A DNA stretch of 64,000 bases from Eutreptiella sp. 'Long Island Sound 2002'. Lineage: Eukaryota; Euglenozoa; Euglenophyceae; Eutreptiales; Eutreptiaceae. The notes beneath the pieces are model-generated. The model saw only the letters and a program-made list of their open reading frames with translations, searched no databases and was not told the DNA's origin. Shown here piece after piece: positions 24,168 through 34,989 of the stretch. How positions within the stretch are numbered: the stretch's first letter is position 1; every line of letters begins with the position of its first letter. The position numbers and the translations under genes were made by a program. Location of the stretch: the NCBI GenBank assembly GCA_964036045.1, contig OZ038397.1, forward strand, positions 23,895,342 through 23,959,341. Direction: 5' to 3'.

Positions 24168-24210
24168 TGTCTCACGATTTCTCAATGAAGAAACGCTATC
24201 ACCGACCCTG
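24168..24210 (+). repeat. Left inverted repeat of element R
   Basis: Begins TGTCTCACGATTTCTC and ends ACCGACCCTG. It pairs with 61339-61381 with three C/T-type differences over 43 positions. Confidence 0.8.
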
Positions 24211-24325
24211 GATGGCAAAACCCACATTCATAACACAATGGCACCAAGAGGGGTGAACAATTCAAATGAGCTGCGAAACGTCACTTTGATGAGCATGGCA
24301 CCCCGCACAAATGGTGGCGGAATGG

Positions 24326-24675
24326 CTACCATTGTGATTCCCTGGAATCAACATCATGTAGAAAAAGGAACAATTGTGGCGTTATGGCACAACTTTCATA
24401 AATCCATGAACCATGCCGAGGAACTCGAGCCAACTTGGCACACCGAAGGTGGTAGGTTGCTCGGCAAGCATCACATGACACCGCTTGGAGGGCAAATAGT
24501 GTCACGTTTTCGGGGAATCGGCTCACCACACATATAGCATACACCAGGTTCAGCCTTTGGCTTACATGGGGCTGCCTTTGGCTTCTTGGCACCTGTGAAA
24601 GGGTTGGGCATGTCCGTGAAGACTTGATTGTTGGCTGCACCCTCCTCGCTAGGTGGGGCTGCAAAAGCTGCTGCA
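24326..24675 (-). pseudogene. Element R gene, C-terminal part with PHD-like zinc finger, frameshifted
   Basis: Read on the minus strand and continued from 53771-53945, the frame gives AAAFAAPPSEEG, then Lys/Pro-rich sequence, then CYMCGEPIPRKRDTIC. After a one-base frame change near 24475-24500 it continues AVSCDACRATYHLRCAKL, P..HGSW and ESC. The Cys/His spacing, especially CDACRATYHLRC, is the PHD-finger signature; the Cys expected after the Trp is Tyr. PHD fingers usually read histone H3 tails and could direct integration to particular chromatin. The gene was cut at 24675 by insertion of Q1. Confidence 0.55.
24672..24675. repeat. Target-site duplication of Q1 (TGCA)
   Basis: TGCA at 24672-24675 is repeated at 53771-53774 on the other side of Q1. 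Using one copy restores an open reading frame in the R gene. Confidence 0.6.
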
Positions 24676-24765
24676 CCCTGCGTGCGCGCTACAGGGTATT
24701 GCCGCGCGATGGCTGAGTGCGCACTACAAAACTATAGCGCGCAGCATAGCGCGCGCTATGGCTCG
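24676..24765 (+). repeat. Left end of Q1 with GCGCGC motif cluster
   Basis: Contains CCCTGCGTGCGCGCTACAGG, then further GCGCAC, GCGCGCAG and GCGCGCGCTA motifs. It lies 70-160 bp upstream of the gene A start, so it could combine transposase-binding and promoter roles (inference). Confidence 0.7.
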
Positions 24766-24833
24766 GGGTCTTGGGTTTGTAACCCCATGTCCTAATAAGC
24801 AGGGCAAAAACGCCTTTTTTTCTAAAGTTTCAG

Positions 24834-26673
24834 ATGCTTCCGGCACCGCATGTGACGCTGTCAATGTCAGGGAAGATTGCAAACATTTTGGGCCCCCACT
24901 ATGGGTGGTCCCTGTGGAAGAACGAGGACCTTTTGGCGGACCTAGTTGAGTTTTTTTGCTCAGGGTCTGCCGTCCAACGGTCTTTGTGGGCCAGGTTGGA
25001 AAAAAGGGTCCCCGTGTCTGAAGCAGAGAAGAAGCGTCGCAGGACCGAGGCTGCCAACGCCGTCACACCCCTGTCGGTGGTGGACTTGGTCCTGCTCCTG
25101 AAGATTCCAAGAAGAAGGTATTATTGCGCGCGCTTTGCATGTGACATTGCGCGCACTTCCGCTCATAGCACGCGCTTCGTTGACTTCTGCGCGCGCTACG
25201 TTCTCATGTTGCGCGCGCTATTTTACTCAGGTACAAAGATTTGATTACTTGGACGAGAAGTAAGGTCCCCACACACCTTTTTTCTCTCCCCTCCTATGCT
25301 AGTTTCGCCACAGAATGGAACCAGCTTGCAAGTAGGCAGCATTTACAGGTTGCCGTGCACACAGATGGGGTCACAGTCTTTTCGCAGTGGCCCCTGCAGT
25401 ACTTTTTTGACTATATATTTTCCTTTGATTCCATTGTTTCTAACCTCCAATACCCCAGGGAGTGCCAAGGAGAGCTGTGGATCATTGTGAGGGGGGATGG
25501 GTTGCCTTGTGGGGGGGAATCGTGGTGCCAGATGTCCATTTCCTTTGCCAACCATGGTCACTTGGCAAGGACGTTGTCCTACCACTGGACTGTTAACGTC
25601 GCCCTTTGTGGTGAGAAGTCGATCCACCTCTGTGTTGTCCCAGGTCTGGGCTAACAATCTTGCTTTTCTGCAGAGTGCCCTTGACAGTGGTGTGGTTCCC
25701 ATCGGGGGTGCATCCAGACGCTGCAGGATTTGCTGCGGTGGGGATAGCCCTTGGCTGCGTCGGTTGTCGGGTGTCACTACACATTGGATGGCAGGTAGTC
25801 TGTTCAGTTACATGACGTGGTGCAAGTCCACTGCAACGTGGTTGCAACAGGATGTGGATAGAACCACCGAGCGAGATGAGCAGTTGCTAGGGCTTATTGC
25901 ACCTGGGGCCAAGTGCAGGCCCATGGATATATTTGGTGTTGTCCAGAGCCGGTTGTTGAAGGTGCCTCTGAGGCGGCGTCACCTTATACCATGTGTTCTG
26001 CACCTTCTGATTTTTGTAGGGAGGCAGGTCACTCACTGCCTTGGTACGCAGATTGGCCAAGTCTGTGCGTCCCAGTACTAGGGTCTCTGTTCAGGCTATT
26101 CTTCACAGGTCTGGTTGTCACATAGCACTACAGGGGACGGCAGAGCCAGATGGGGAAGAGACTTGGAGCCTTCTAAAGGTTTGGGAGGACCTGGCCCCCC
26201 TCCTTGGGGGTGACATGAGGATGCACACAGCAGTGGTTGCCATGTACATACTACCGGGGGACATGTATGGCACAATGTTTGAAGAGGGTGCATTGCAGGC
26301 TCCAGAGGTTGCCCAGGCTTTCCAGAGGTGGGTTTGTCCAGCAATAAGATCACCTTATATTAACTGGATGTTGCACGATGCAACAGTCACTATTCAGGCC
26401 ATAAGGCCCTATGGCCTAGGAATGTTTTCGGGGGATCTTTTGGAAGGGAGCAACAGGGTGCTGAAGGACATTTGGGCCTCCTTTTGTGATAGAGGTGGGG
26501 GGGCAGGAACCCAGGTATCGCGCCGCATTAAGATGCTCAGGCAGGTTAATGAGCGTCTGTTCCTGTACTTTGAAGTACCAAGGTGGAATGGGAACTCCAG
26601 AAGCAACCTGTGCAATGCACAAAAATTGGCTGACGAGGTTCGGGCATATTTTGCGGATGAGGAACTGTGGTAG
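24834..26673 (+). pseudogene. Q1 gene A: putative DDE-type transposase, multi-exon and probably broken
   Basis: Exon 1 begins at ATG 24834 (MLPAPHVTLSMSGKI) and splices at 25117/25231 into RYKDLITWTRSK. Exon 2 carries LWIIVRGDGLPCGGESWCQM, then SFANHGHLARTL. Later frames contain a Cys pair (RRCRICCGG), IPCVLHLL and, near the C-terminus, GDLLEGSNRVLKDIWASF. The order DG, Cys pair, H..L, EG-x4-LK parallels the 587-residue K protein, suggesting a shared RNase H-like transposase family. After about 25610 the frame changes twice (to about 26081, then 26041-26673), and I could not find splice sites that restore phase, so this copy is probably a pseudogene. It ends ADEELW at TAG 26671. Confidence 0.5.
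25118..25230 (+). other. Intron in Q1 gene A, GCGCGC-motif type
   Basis: A GT-AG intron of 113 bp (AG|GTATTATTGC to ACTCAG|GTAC) that restores the reading frame. It contains about five GCGCGCGCTT/GCTA-like motifs roughly 20-30 bp apart, the same motif as the element ends. Confidence 0.75.
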
Positions 26674-26765
26674 CGCGCGCTATTTGTTTTTTAGCGCGCG
26701 CTACATGCTATCTAGTGCGCGCAATGCCCACTATCGCGCGCGCTATGCTGTTTTCAAGCGCCGGA
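26674..26765 (+). repeat. GCGCGCGCTA cluster between Q1 genes A and B
   Basis: Four GCGCGCGC(T)A-type motifs lie directly downstream of the gene A stop. They may act as subterminal or promoter-proximal binding sites for gene B; this is inference. Confidence 0.6.
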
Positions 26766-27104
26766 ACCCTTGAAATCGCGATATATAATTGGAAGTAGCG
26801 TGCTATGACTACGCACTTCAAATGTGCCTCCAATTTGGAATGCATTGATTTGTTCCTTTTCGTCCGTTTTTTTTGGTGCTTTCGATTTTTTTGTTACTGC
26901 ATTTTCCTTTTTGTATTACTGCTGGAACAGGGGTACTTTAATGTAACCCTCTTGCCCATGCAGCCCGTGGGCTGGGGGTATCCGCCTCCTCCAGCACCGC
27001 CAACAACTGCTGCAGGGGCCACAGGAGCAGGTGCGACACCGCAACCACCGCCACATGCAGCTGTACAACCGGGACTGCAGCAGCCGTCCACGACGCCGTG
27101 AAGC

Positions 27105-28583
27105 ATGCAGCAACAGGTACTTGCCGTGCGCACTACTGTTTCCGTTGCGCGTGCCACGCTCTTGTTGTGCGTGCTAGCTGTCTCGTTGTGCCCACTTCGC
27201 AAGTCGTCGTTGCGTGTGCTTTGTCCTGTTTTCCGCAGACGCTGTCCCAGCAGCTGACCCAGTTCTCCCCAACTCAGCCTTTGTGGCCCGCGCCGCAGTC
27301 CCCGTTACGAGCTGCCTCACAGCAGCTGTCCCCCATGATGTTCCCCGGTGGGTCGCCCACCTTGGGCTCCCCAGTGCGCGGCAGTCTTCCAGTGGGCCAA
27401 GTGCAGCAAGTGCTCTTCGGCCCACTGCCAGTGCAGCAGCAGCAGCAAATGCAGCAGCAGCAAGTGCAGGCTGCGGCCCAGCAAGTCGGCAGCCCAGAAC
27501 AGCAGCAGCAGCAGCAGCAGCAGCAGGTCCAACCGAGACAGCAGCAACCCCAAGTGCGTGCACAGCTTCAGTCTCCCCCACCCGGGCCACGTAAGGGCTT
27601 CGCCTTCAGCAGCGACTTCAAGAACCGAATCTGGCCCAACCAAAACAGCACCATCTGCGCCCAAGGGCCCAACTGGGCATGGCTGAAGGACGTGACACCG
27701 GCCTACCTCTTCGAGGTGGCCTTCTACAAGTTCTGGCGCCAAAGGGCCACGGCCATTGCCAAGATCCCAGACGGAGCCGTGAAACCCTGCTGGCATGACG
27801 AGAGCATTACTGGCCACTGGTGCAGTCTGGCGAACCTGTTGAACCCCTCCGTGCCAACCCAAGATAGACAAGCTGCCTGTGGAAACTGCAAGGTGGAGGA
27901 GTACAAGCTGCTGTTCTCGTGCTGGGCAAGTTATGGGTGGGGTCATGTTCGGACCTACACGCCTCCGGGTGCCACCGCAAAGACCGTCCACCACTTCTAC
28001 TTCAACAAGGACCCACCGAGCTTCATCAACGCGACCGACGCGGGGGCAATGGCCTTCAAGAACGAGTGCGCCTCGGTGAGAAGTGCGGGTGCCAGTTTGC
28101 TGCGGGGGTCAGCCAAGAAAGGAGCCAGTGCCGCAAGGGCACTTGCAACCGGCGCCAAAGTCAAAACCACGGCGGTCAAGGACGAGGAGCAGCCGCAGCA
28201 GCAGCAAGTGCAGCAGCAGCAGCTCCAACAGCAGGCAGCCGTGCAGCAGGCAACACTGCAGCTGCTCCAGCAGCAGCAGCGGGTGCAGATGGCCCAGCAA
28301 CAGCACCAACAACAACAACAACTGGCACAGGCAAAGGTACGCGCTATGTTTGCCATATCGCGCGCTTTTGACATTGTTGCGCGTGCTTCATTTGTTGCAG
28401 CACGCGCGATTTGATTGTTTGCGCGCGCTACGGCCCTACCTTCTGTCCCATTGTCACGTAGGTGGGCAGCTTCGAGCAGCTCCTGTGCCTGGGATCCCGC
28501 AGAGGGCCGTTGATGACCAGCGTGCCCGCGGACATTGCCGGGCAGTCCAAGCATGCGGCCGACTGGCTTGACGGACGGAAGGA
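27105..28583 (+). CDS. Q1 gene B: Gln-rich protein, 3' end replaced
   Basis: ATG 27105 gives a mini-exon MQQQ. Splicing at 27116/27239 joins TLSQQLTQFSPTQ in frame. Exon 2 (27239-28336) encodes Gln runs, then a folded-looking core (GFAFSSDFKNRIW, WLKDVTPAYLFEVAFYKFW, HDESITGHWCSLANLL, CGNCKVEEYKLLFSCW, HHFYFNKDPPSFINATDAG), then a second Gln-rich coiled segment. Exon 3 (28462 onward) encodes VGSFEQLLCLGSRRG and continues to about ADWLDGRK. A single C-x-x-C (CGNC) is visible. After 28583 similarity to Q2 is replaced by palindrome-rich DNA, so the native stop is lost. Family unknown; probably an accessory transposition or DNA-binding protein of Q. Confidence 0.6.
27117..27238 (+). other. Intron 1 in Q1 gene B, GCGCGY-motif type
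   Basis: A 122-bp GT-AG intron (ACAG|GTACTTGCC to CCGCAG|ACGC). It carries repeated TTGCGCGTGC and TTGTGCGTGCTA motifs. Splicing is supported because it joins the ATG mini-exon to the open exon 2. Confidence 0.75.
28337..28461 (+). other. Intron 2 in Q1 gene B, GCGCGC-motif type
   Basis: A 125-bp intron (AAAG|GTACGCGC to ACGTAG|GTGG), phase 0, with GCGCGCTTTTGACA, GCGCGTGCTTC, GCACGCGCG and GCGCGCGCTACG motifs. Confidence 0.75.
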
Positions 28584-30331
28584 TCGAATGATGGAATACC
28601 ATAGCCGAAATATCGGCCAGCCCTGCACTGGATGTGAAAACACTGTTCAAAACCGGGTTGCCGAGAAGGTGGCCGAAATTTCGGCCAGAAATGTGTTTCA
28701 TTTGGAATCAGGGGTCCACATAAGGCAACTTTGGCCGAAATTTCGGCCAGCAAAATGCAAAACAGAGAATGTACACACAAAACAGTGGCAATGCGTGGCA
28801 CACCCCATACGAGCATGACAGTTGTAGAAATACCAGAGGACATTAACGCTGTGAGAAGAAAGCAGCTTTATAGGAGTGTACGGTGTAATATTTATGCACA
28901 ACAAGAATTGCAAGTTGGCAGAAATTTCGGCCAGATGTTTTGGATGGGAAAACAATTGCTAATATGCGCAGAAATGGGACAAACTGGCTGAAATTTCGGC
29001 CACACCGGCAAAAAAGCGGGATACGAGTGTATGAAAGGTGATTAGACCATAGAGCTGGGAGAAATTTCGGCCAGCCCTTAAGAAAATGAAAATGAGTATA
29101 GTCATTCAACACTAAACCAAAAAGCTGGCCAAAATTTCGGCCAGAAGCGTTAAAAGGTGTATATACACATGCATGTTTCCAATGGAACCAATGGAAAAGC
29201 TGGCCTCAATTTCGGCCAACTCCAAAAAAGCTCAAAGGTATCCATTTCCGTGACGTTATTTCAAGTTTTGAAGGACCTGGCCGAAATTTCGACCAGCTTG
29301 GGCCTGTGTGATGAATACTACCATGTGTTTTGATTTTTTTGGCACACGCTGGCAAAAAAGCCGAATATGAGCGTATGAAAGCCGATTAGACCAAAGAGCT
29401 GGGAGAAATTTCGGCCAGCCCTGGAAACAATGAAAATGAGTATAGTCATTCAACACTAAACCAAAAAGCTGGCCGAAATTTGGGCCAGAAACGTTAAAAG
29501 GTGGATATACACATGCATGTTTCCAATGGAACCAATGGAAAAGCTGGCCTCAATTTCGGCCAACTTCCAAAAAACCTCAAAGGTATCCATTTCTGTGACG
29601 TTATTTCAAGTTTTGAAGGACCTGGCCGAAATTTCGGCCAGCTTGGGCCTGTCTGGTGAATAAGACCATGTGTTTTGATGTTCTTGGAAAAGCTGGCCGA
29701 AATTTCGGCCAGGTTCATAAAAATAGGAAATACACGTATATCCTTTGCGGGTAGTTTTGTTTGCTGTTCAATGAACCGTATCTTTGCTGTTCTTTCACTT
29801 GTGGTGTATAGGTCGGTTTTGTGGAACCCCTGGAACCAAGAAGAATGTGTTGGATGGGAAAACAATTGCTGATATGCGCAGAAAGAGGAAATACTGGCCG
29901 AAATTTCGGCCACACCGGCAAAAAAACCCGAATATGAGTGTATGAATGGTAATTAGACCAGAGAGCTGGGAGAAATTTCGGCCAGCCCTTAAAAAAATGA
30001 AAATGAGTATAGTCATTCAACATTAAACCAAAAAGCTGGCCGAAATTTCGGCGAGAAGCGTTAAAAGGTGTATATACACATGGATGTTTCCAATGGAGCC
30101 CAAAAGCTGGCCTCAATTTCGGCCAGCTTCAAAAAAACCTCAAACATGATACACTAGATGAAGCGGATACCTAAGGCTAATAGATCACCACCTATTTCAA
30201 TGGATGTCACACAACGCTGGTACCAACATTGCTCACATATGTCAAATAGCATACTCAAACTAGAAATGTAGAATATTCTCACATCGTGCGTATATGGGGT
30301 CCTAGAGGGCGGGCAACTTGTGACGCCTAAG
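28584..30331. repeat. Palindrome-rich segment (GGCCGAAATTTCGGCC units) replacing part of Q1
   Basis: About 1.75 kb between genes B and C of Q1 is absent from Q2, which has about 200 bp of different sequence instead. It holds about 18 copies, many degenerate, of the 20-bp palindrome CTGGCCGAAATTTCGGCCAG, spaced roughly 60-200 bp. They sit in longer tandem units of several hundred bp, with near-identical blocks starting near 29030, 29370 and 29935. No gene was seen. It may be a nested non-autonomous element or satellite insertion that removed the gene B/C junction. Confidence 0.75.
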
Positions 30332-31303
30332 CCACCCGCCTGGAAAGGTCCTTGCCCAGAAGACTGCCGACCAGCAGCTGCTGGCGCAGGCGGCACAAAG
30401 AGTCCAACGTCAGGCGGAACAGGCCAAGAAGAAAGAGGACGAAGCAAAGAAGAAGAAGAAGGAAGAGGAGGAAAAGCGGAAGAAGAAGGAGAAGGAAGAG
30501 GAGGAAAAGAGGAAGAAGAAGGAGAAGGAAGAGGAAGAGAGGAGGAAGAAGAAGGAGAAGGAAGAGGAGGAGAAGAGACGGAAGAAAGCAGAGGAGGAGA
30601 AAGCAGAAAAGGTAATGCAGCGCGCGCTATCGTTGTCATTGCACGTGCTATGCATTTCGTCGCGCGTGCCATGCTCCGTATTGCGCGTGCTATGCCTGTT
30701 CTATGCCTCTGCGCTACTCTTTCCAGGCAAGCAAGACGGCACCGCAGCAGGCACCCCTGCCGCAGCTCGCATCAAAGCCAGCACCAAAGCGGCCTGTCCC
30801 AGTCCCACCCCAGCCACAACAAGGAGGTCCGTGCGGTTCCACCCCACCCAGTACGGCTCCCAAGGCCAAGCAGCAGAGCAGAGCCGACGCGGACAAGGAG
30901 GCAAGAGATGAGCTCATGCAGCGCCGAGATTGGTCCTACCAAAAAGGCTACAAGCCTCGGTGGATCATCTACTGCACCACTGCGATCGCGCCGATGATTG
31001 TGGAGGGAGCCGAAGTCAAGCCAGCAGGCGCCAGGGCCCCTCAGAACCACGTGGCCGTCATCATCCCCAACGATCAGTGGAGCCCCAGCCAACAAGGGGA
31101 GGAGGAGGAGGAAGAGGACAACTGGTCGGAGTTCATGCCCAGCTGCCAGGTGTTCTCCGCCAAAAGCAAAGCGTATGAGGAGTTGGACAAGTGGCAGTCG
31201 TGGTGGGAGACGTACGAGGCCGATGAAATTGTGGACCTCTGCCCCGACCCAAAGACCATGAGGATGTCCCCGTCCAAGCCACCAACCCCAAAGAAGAAGA
31301 AGC
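30332..31303 (+). CDS. Q1 gene C, 5' part: Lys/Glu-rich protein, cut by PLE2
   Basis: The frame reads HPPGKVLAQKTADQQ, then a long Lys/Glu coiled-coil-like tract (30432-30611). It splices at 30611/30727 into ASKTAPQQAP, a Pro-rich linker, then a folded-looking domain: DELMQRRDWSYQKGYKPRWI, IYCTTAIAPMIVEGAE, HVAVIIPNDQWSPS, an acidic run, NWSEFMPSCQVF and DKWQSWWETYEADEI. At 31303 the coding sequence is broken by PLE2 and resumes in frame at 53014. The true start is unclear because upstream DNA was replaced. Family unknown. The acidic and basic tracts suggest a nucleic-acid or protein-interaction role. Confidence 0.6.
30612..30726 (+). other. Intron in Q1 gene C, GCGCGY-motif type
   Basis: A 115-bp GT-AG intron (AAAAG|GTAATGCAG to TTCCAG|GCAAGC) joining two open exons in phase. 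It contains about five (G)CGCGTGCTATGC-type motifs at roughly 20-25 bp spacing. Confidence 0.8.
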
Positions 31304-31353
31304 CTCTATGTGGTTGAACTTTTGCATGCAAATTTAAACTGTCACTTGTTTGC
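31304..31353 (-). repeat. PLE2 terminal direct repeat, 3' copy
   Basis: Identical over 50 bp to 52964-53013 and in the same orientation, analogous to the pLTRs of Penelope-like elements. No hammerhead core was found in it. Confidence 0.85.
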
Positions 31354-31639
31354 GAAGCACTTGTCAATTGGGCTTACGGGCACGGCGGAGCATGCATAAG
31401 GGGCATTGCCAATAACACACTGTGCAGCAAATATGTACGTCCGCTGTACCAACATGCATCACCATTGACCGAAATCGAGTGTGCAAATCAGTACCCTTGG
31501 TCGAACATGGGTTGAGGAGTGGTGCTTTCGGCATCCGCAAACAAAGCAAAGTGTGACAGCTCGGTGTTGAACAAAGTATGCACGTGTGATCATAGTTCTT
31601 CAAGAAGAAAAAACCCTTCACTCACGTCCCTATGAAAAT

Positions 31640-34600
31640 TCATAGGCAAGCGGTCAGTGACCGCCTCGCTAACACTGCCCACAAAGGCGCCCAGCCGCCA
31701 AGGTGCGGTGCATTCAGCACCTTCTTGGCCAGAGGACGCCACCAGGACTGTTTGTAACCTTTGAGTTTCAGTTCGCATACCATCAGTGAAAGGTTGCTGA
31801 CCGCGTCGTCTACACAAAAAGCATAGGATATCGACTTCCGAACCAATGAGGGGACCAAGGAGGCCAGCACACTCTGGACATTCGGTGAGTGTGCGTCCGG
31901 AAACCGTACGATGCGTTTATGGGGTGGGATGGGTGGTGGGGGGAGCTGGAGAGAGGGAGGGGGGGCCGCATCTGGTGCTGAGGACTGCAAGTTTCCCGGC
32001 TGTGGTCGCAGGTTGAGTTTGTCTTTCAGGCGCATCCCAATCTGGGCTGTGTGAGGGTGAAAAGACATATGCGCCTCTAACGAAACCCAATGTGGACCGA
32101 ACCCTTCCACCTGTAGGTCCAGTCCCAGGATATCTTCGAATCGACGCCGTAGCGCCTCCAGATTGCGTGGTCCCACGAACACGCCAACCAAATTGTCACG
32201 GAATCGGAAAGGGGGGGCCCACAACCCTGAATATCCTCGAACACACTGTATTCTTGGTGACTGCCAAACCTCTGGTCCCCAGGGCACTGCCGGGCCAGCC
32301 TGGGAGATCCAGTAATGTTCATGTAACATACAGTATAGGCATGCCAACTGAGCGGACAACATCCCCCCAATCGGCACACCTCTCTTTTGTCATAACACGC
32401 GCGTACCCAGAACCAGGCAATCATTGTGAAAAACATCAAACTGTGCATAACGCTGCACCTCTTGCCACGGTATATTCACAGCCCGTTCGCCATATGCCTT
32501 GCGCATGACGTCCAACTGGCGTTCGTCGCCGATGCCAAACCATGGTGCTCCGTTGCATGCACGCAATCCCTTCGCCTCCCTGACCAGCCTGGCAATCAGG
32601 TTTACCGACTCCCATACTCCCAGTGAGCGTGGGGGTAGCTTGCCGTCAGTCAATCGGTGTACAGGGTTTTGAAATCAGCCTCAGGGTCGCCCCGCCGAAG
32701 GCGGGGAAACATTTCTTTTACGTCGAACTCGAAAAACGACGCCTTCTGGTGTGTGCGGTCCCCCTGTGGTTTTTTCAGCGCGATGCGGGATGTGCAGGCG
32801 TTTACATCGTGTGCCCACTGCACGATATCGTGGACCTTGGTCATTTCAAACGTGTGCAGGGCTGTCCGGGCCTCTTCCAACAGGACGTTCAGGCATCGTC
32901 CTATGCGTTTTGCATACTGCTTCATGGGGTGGTTGAAATATGAAAAAACGAGCCGTAGCTTCAGTCCTTCATTTTCCCGCTCCATGCTCTTGTTTTTTAC
33001 CAACACGAAGGTGGAGGGGGGTCCGTACCGGCGTCCCAGTTTGAAAAAGCGTTGCAGCTGCAACGTACAGGCACGTGTATACAGATACTGCTGTGCATAC
33101 TGCTCTGCGTCAGACCGGGATGTGGCATCATGCAGCAATTCAAATTGGGTGTCATCGCCATAATGTTGCAGCAGTAGTTGTGCATACAGGCGTTTACACA
33201 TCACCATGCCTTTCCCACCGTTTTTATCGAGGGGAAGCACGACGAACCGGGTGTCAATGTCTCTGCGCGCACGCTGCAGTTCTGTCCTGTGCAGGCAGGA
33301 GGGTGTGTCTGTCACAGCAGCAGAATACAATTCTTTAACTCCAGACACCACCTGCTGCTGCAGTACGGGCTTCCACTCAGGAGGCATGTGGGGGCAGGCG
33401 CGTATGAGGCGCTGCACCGCGCCTCGCGCGCCCCGCACGAACTGATCCTCGTCACCCAGGACTGCGTTTGTGAGGTTTTGGTTCAGCAGCGGTGCCCATC
33501 TGGGCAGGAGTGTGCGTACCTCACCCACAGAGCGCACGGCTACACACCCATTGACACGTGTCAGCGTGGAAGGGCATTCGTGACAGGAGCAGGGTCCTGT
33601 CGCCTCGGTTTTCAGTTGTTCCCACGATGATTTGGTGCCCTTAGTGCACAGCAAGTCGCGCACAGTGCATGAGCGTCGCGCCACAAATGATGTTATGGAC
33701 AGAAAATATTTTTGCAGGATTTTGGGTATGGGTAAGTGCACAAGGGTGTCCCGCAAGAGGGCTTTCAGGGAAGACAGATCTTTCAGGTCACAGGGTGGGT
33801 GGGGGATCATGAGTCGCTTGGGCAGTTTGATACCGTGTCGGTCTCGCACGAGCGCATACAGGCGCTCCCATATTTTCAAGCGTAACCCTTTCGGAAGGTG
33901 CACGCGGCTGTGAAGCCACATGTTCAGCAATTCATTGGTCGGTGGCCCGCGCATATTCAACAAGCGGTGGGCTTCGGGCACCATATCCTTACCCTCTAAA
34001 GGTTGCGGCGGTACAAAGAATGAGCGGTAGCGTCGTGCGGAATGCCATCGGCTATCCGCCAAGCAGTTATATACATTGGCGCCCATGCGCTGGATCCACT
34101 GATGTTCTCTGTAATTCACATTCTGGGGTGTCTCCAGTGATATGGGTACCATAAAAAAGTGTTCTGGTCCCATACGGTGCATGCTCTCATACAAGCCATA
34201 CTCCTTGCTCTTAAAACGGTGGCGTTTTGCACGGAAATTGATCGCACATCGCAAGTGCTCTTTGAAACGCTTTGCCATTGAGCGTAGGGTACCCCGGCCC
34301 CCCGTTTGTCCAATGTATTTGCGTCCGTTCCTGATGGTGGCAATACAATAAATGAAGGTCGACCGCTTGTCATAGGGCAGTGTCCATGCCTCTGACAATC
34401 CGAAAATTTGGCGAACCCATTTTTGTGGGGCCAGTGGCAGGATGCTACGGACGCGTTCCATGTGTGCCGCCAGTGTTTTCAGTGAGATGCGGGTGCTGTA
34501 CAACCGTTTACGCTCTTGCAATAACAGTTCCCATGCATCCCAAAACAATTTGCGTTCCGCCCCCGTGCCCGAGGTTGCGAACACGGGCCGCGGTGGCATG

Positions 34601-34831
34601 TGCCACTTCAGGCGCTTCCGATGGCATAACTTGCTGAGACATGCGATATACTTACGTACTGTGCCCACGATGTACCAGTGCAGTGTTACAGAGGCTTTTT
34701 GTGGCAGTTTCCTGGTGTGACCATACCGTGTGTGTGTCATTGGTGCGCGTGCATCAGGGATAGGTATGCCAGACGGTTCGTAACCTGTCACTGCACGCCA
34801 TGCGTGGCCGTCACTCTCCATTATTGTATAA
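31640..34831 (-). pseudogene. PLE2 ORF2, C-terminal part: GIY-YIG endonuclease plus reverse transcriptase
   Basis: The frame starting near 34821 encodes WVRQIFGLSEAWTLPY, then a GIY-YIG domain (TFIYCIATIRNGRKYIGQT, RFKEHL, HQWIQRMGANVYN). A linker follows, then RT: FVVLPLDKNGGKGMVMCKRL, LRLVFSYFNHPMKQYAKR, motif A FEFDVKEMFPRL. A one-base frameshift near 32650 precedes WESVNLIARL and VFHNDCLVLGTRVL. An in-frame TGA at 32392-32390 (CGA in PLE1) precedes QKRGVPIGGML and motif C FRFRDNLVG. GIY-YIG domains nick DNA, and PLE RTs prime reverse transcription at the nick. Domain order (GIY-YIG before RT) matches the permuted Chlamys/Naiad-type PLEs rather than canonical Penelope. Confidence 0.85.
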
Positions 34832-34989
34832 CCCTGCGTGCGCGCTACAGGGTATTGCCGCGCGATGGCTGAGTGCGCACTACAAAACTCTAGCGCGCAG
34901 CATAGCGCGCGTTATGGCTCGGGGTCTTGGGTTTGTAACCCCATGTCCTAATAAGCAGGGCAAAAACGCCCATTTTTCTAAAGTTTCAG

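Noticed and set aside
27174-28701. Minus-strand Ala/Leu/Cys-rich frames opposite Q gene B
   Set aside because: They are reverse-complement shadows of CAG runs. The plus strand has an ATG, consistent splice sites and the folded core.
28584-30331. CRISPR-like array of regularly repeated palindromes
   Set aside because: Spacing is irregular, inter-repeat sequences are themselves tandemly repeated, no cas genes are near, and the context is eukaryotic.
30352-30615. Arg/Lys-only protein at 30352-30615 (and 37983-38246)
   Set aside because: It is an alternate frame of the AAGAAG-rich tract that encodes the Lys/Glu coiled segment of gene C.
31304-31353. Hammerhead ribozyme in the PLE2 terminal repeats
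   Set aside because: No CUGANGA core with matching GAAA was found on the minus strand in the repeat or in the 300 bp after ORF2.
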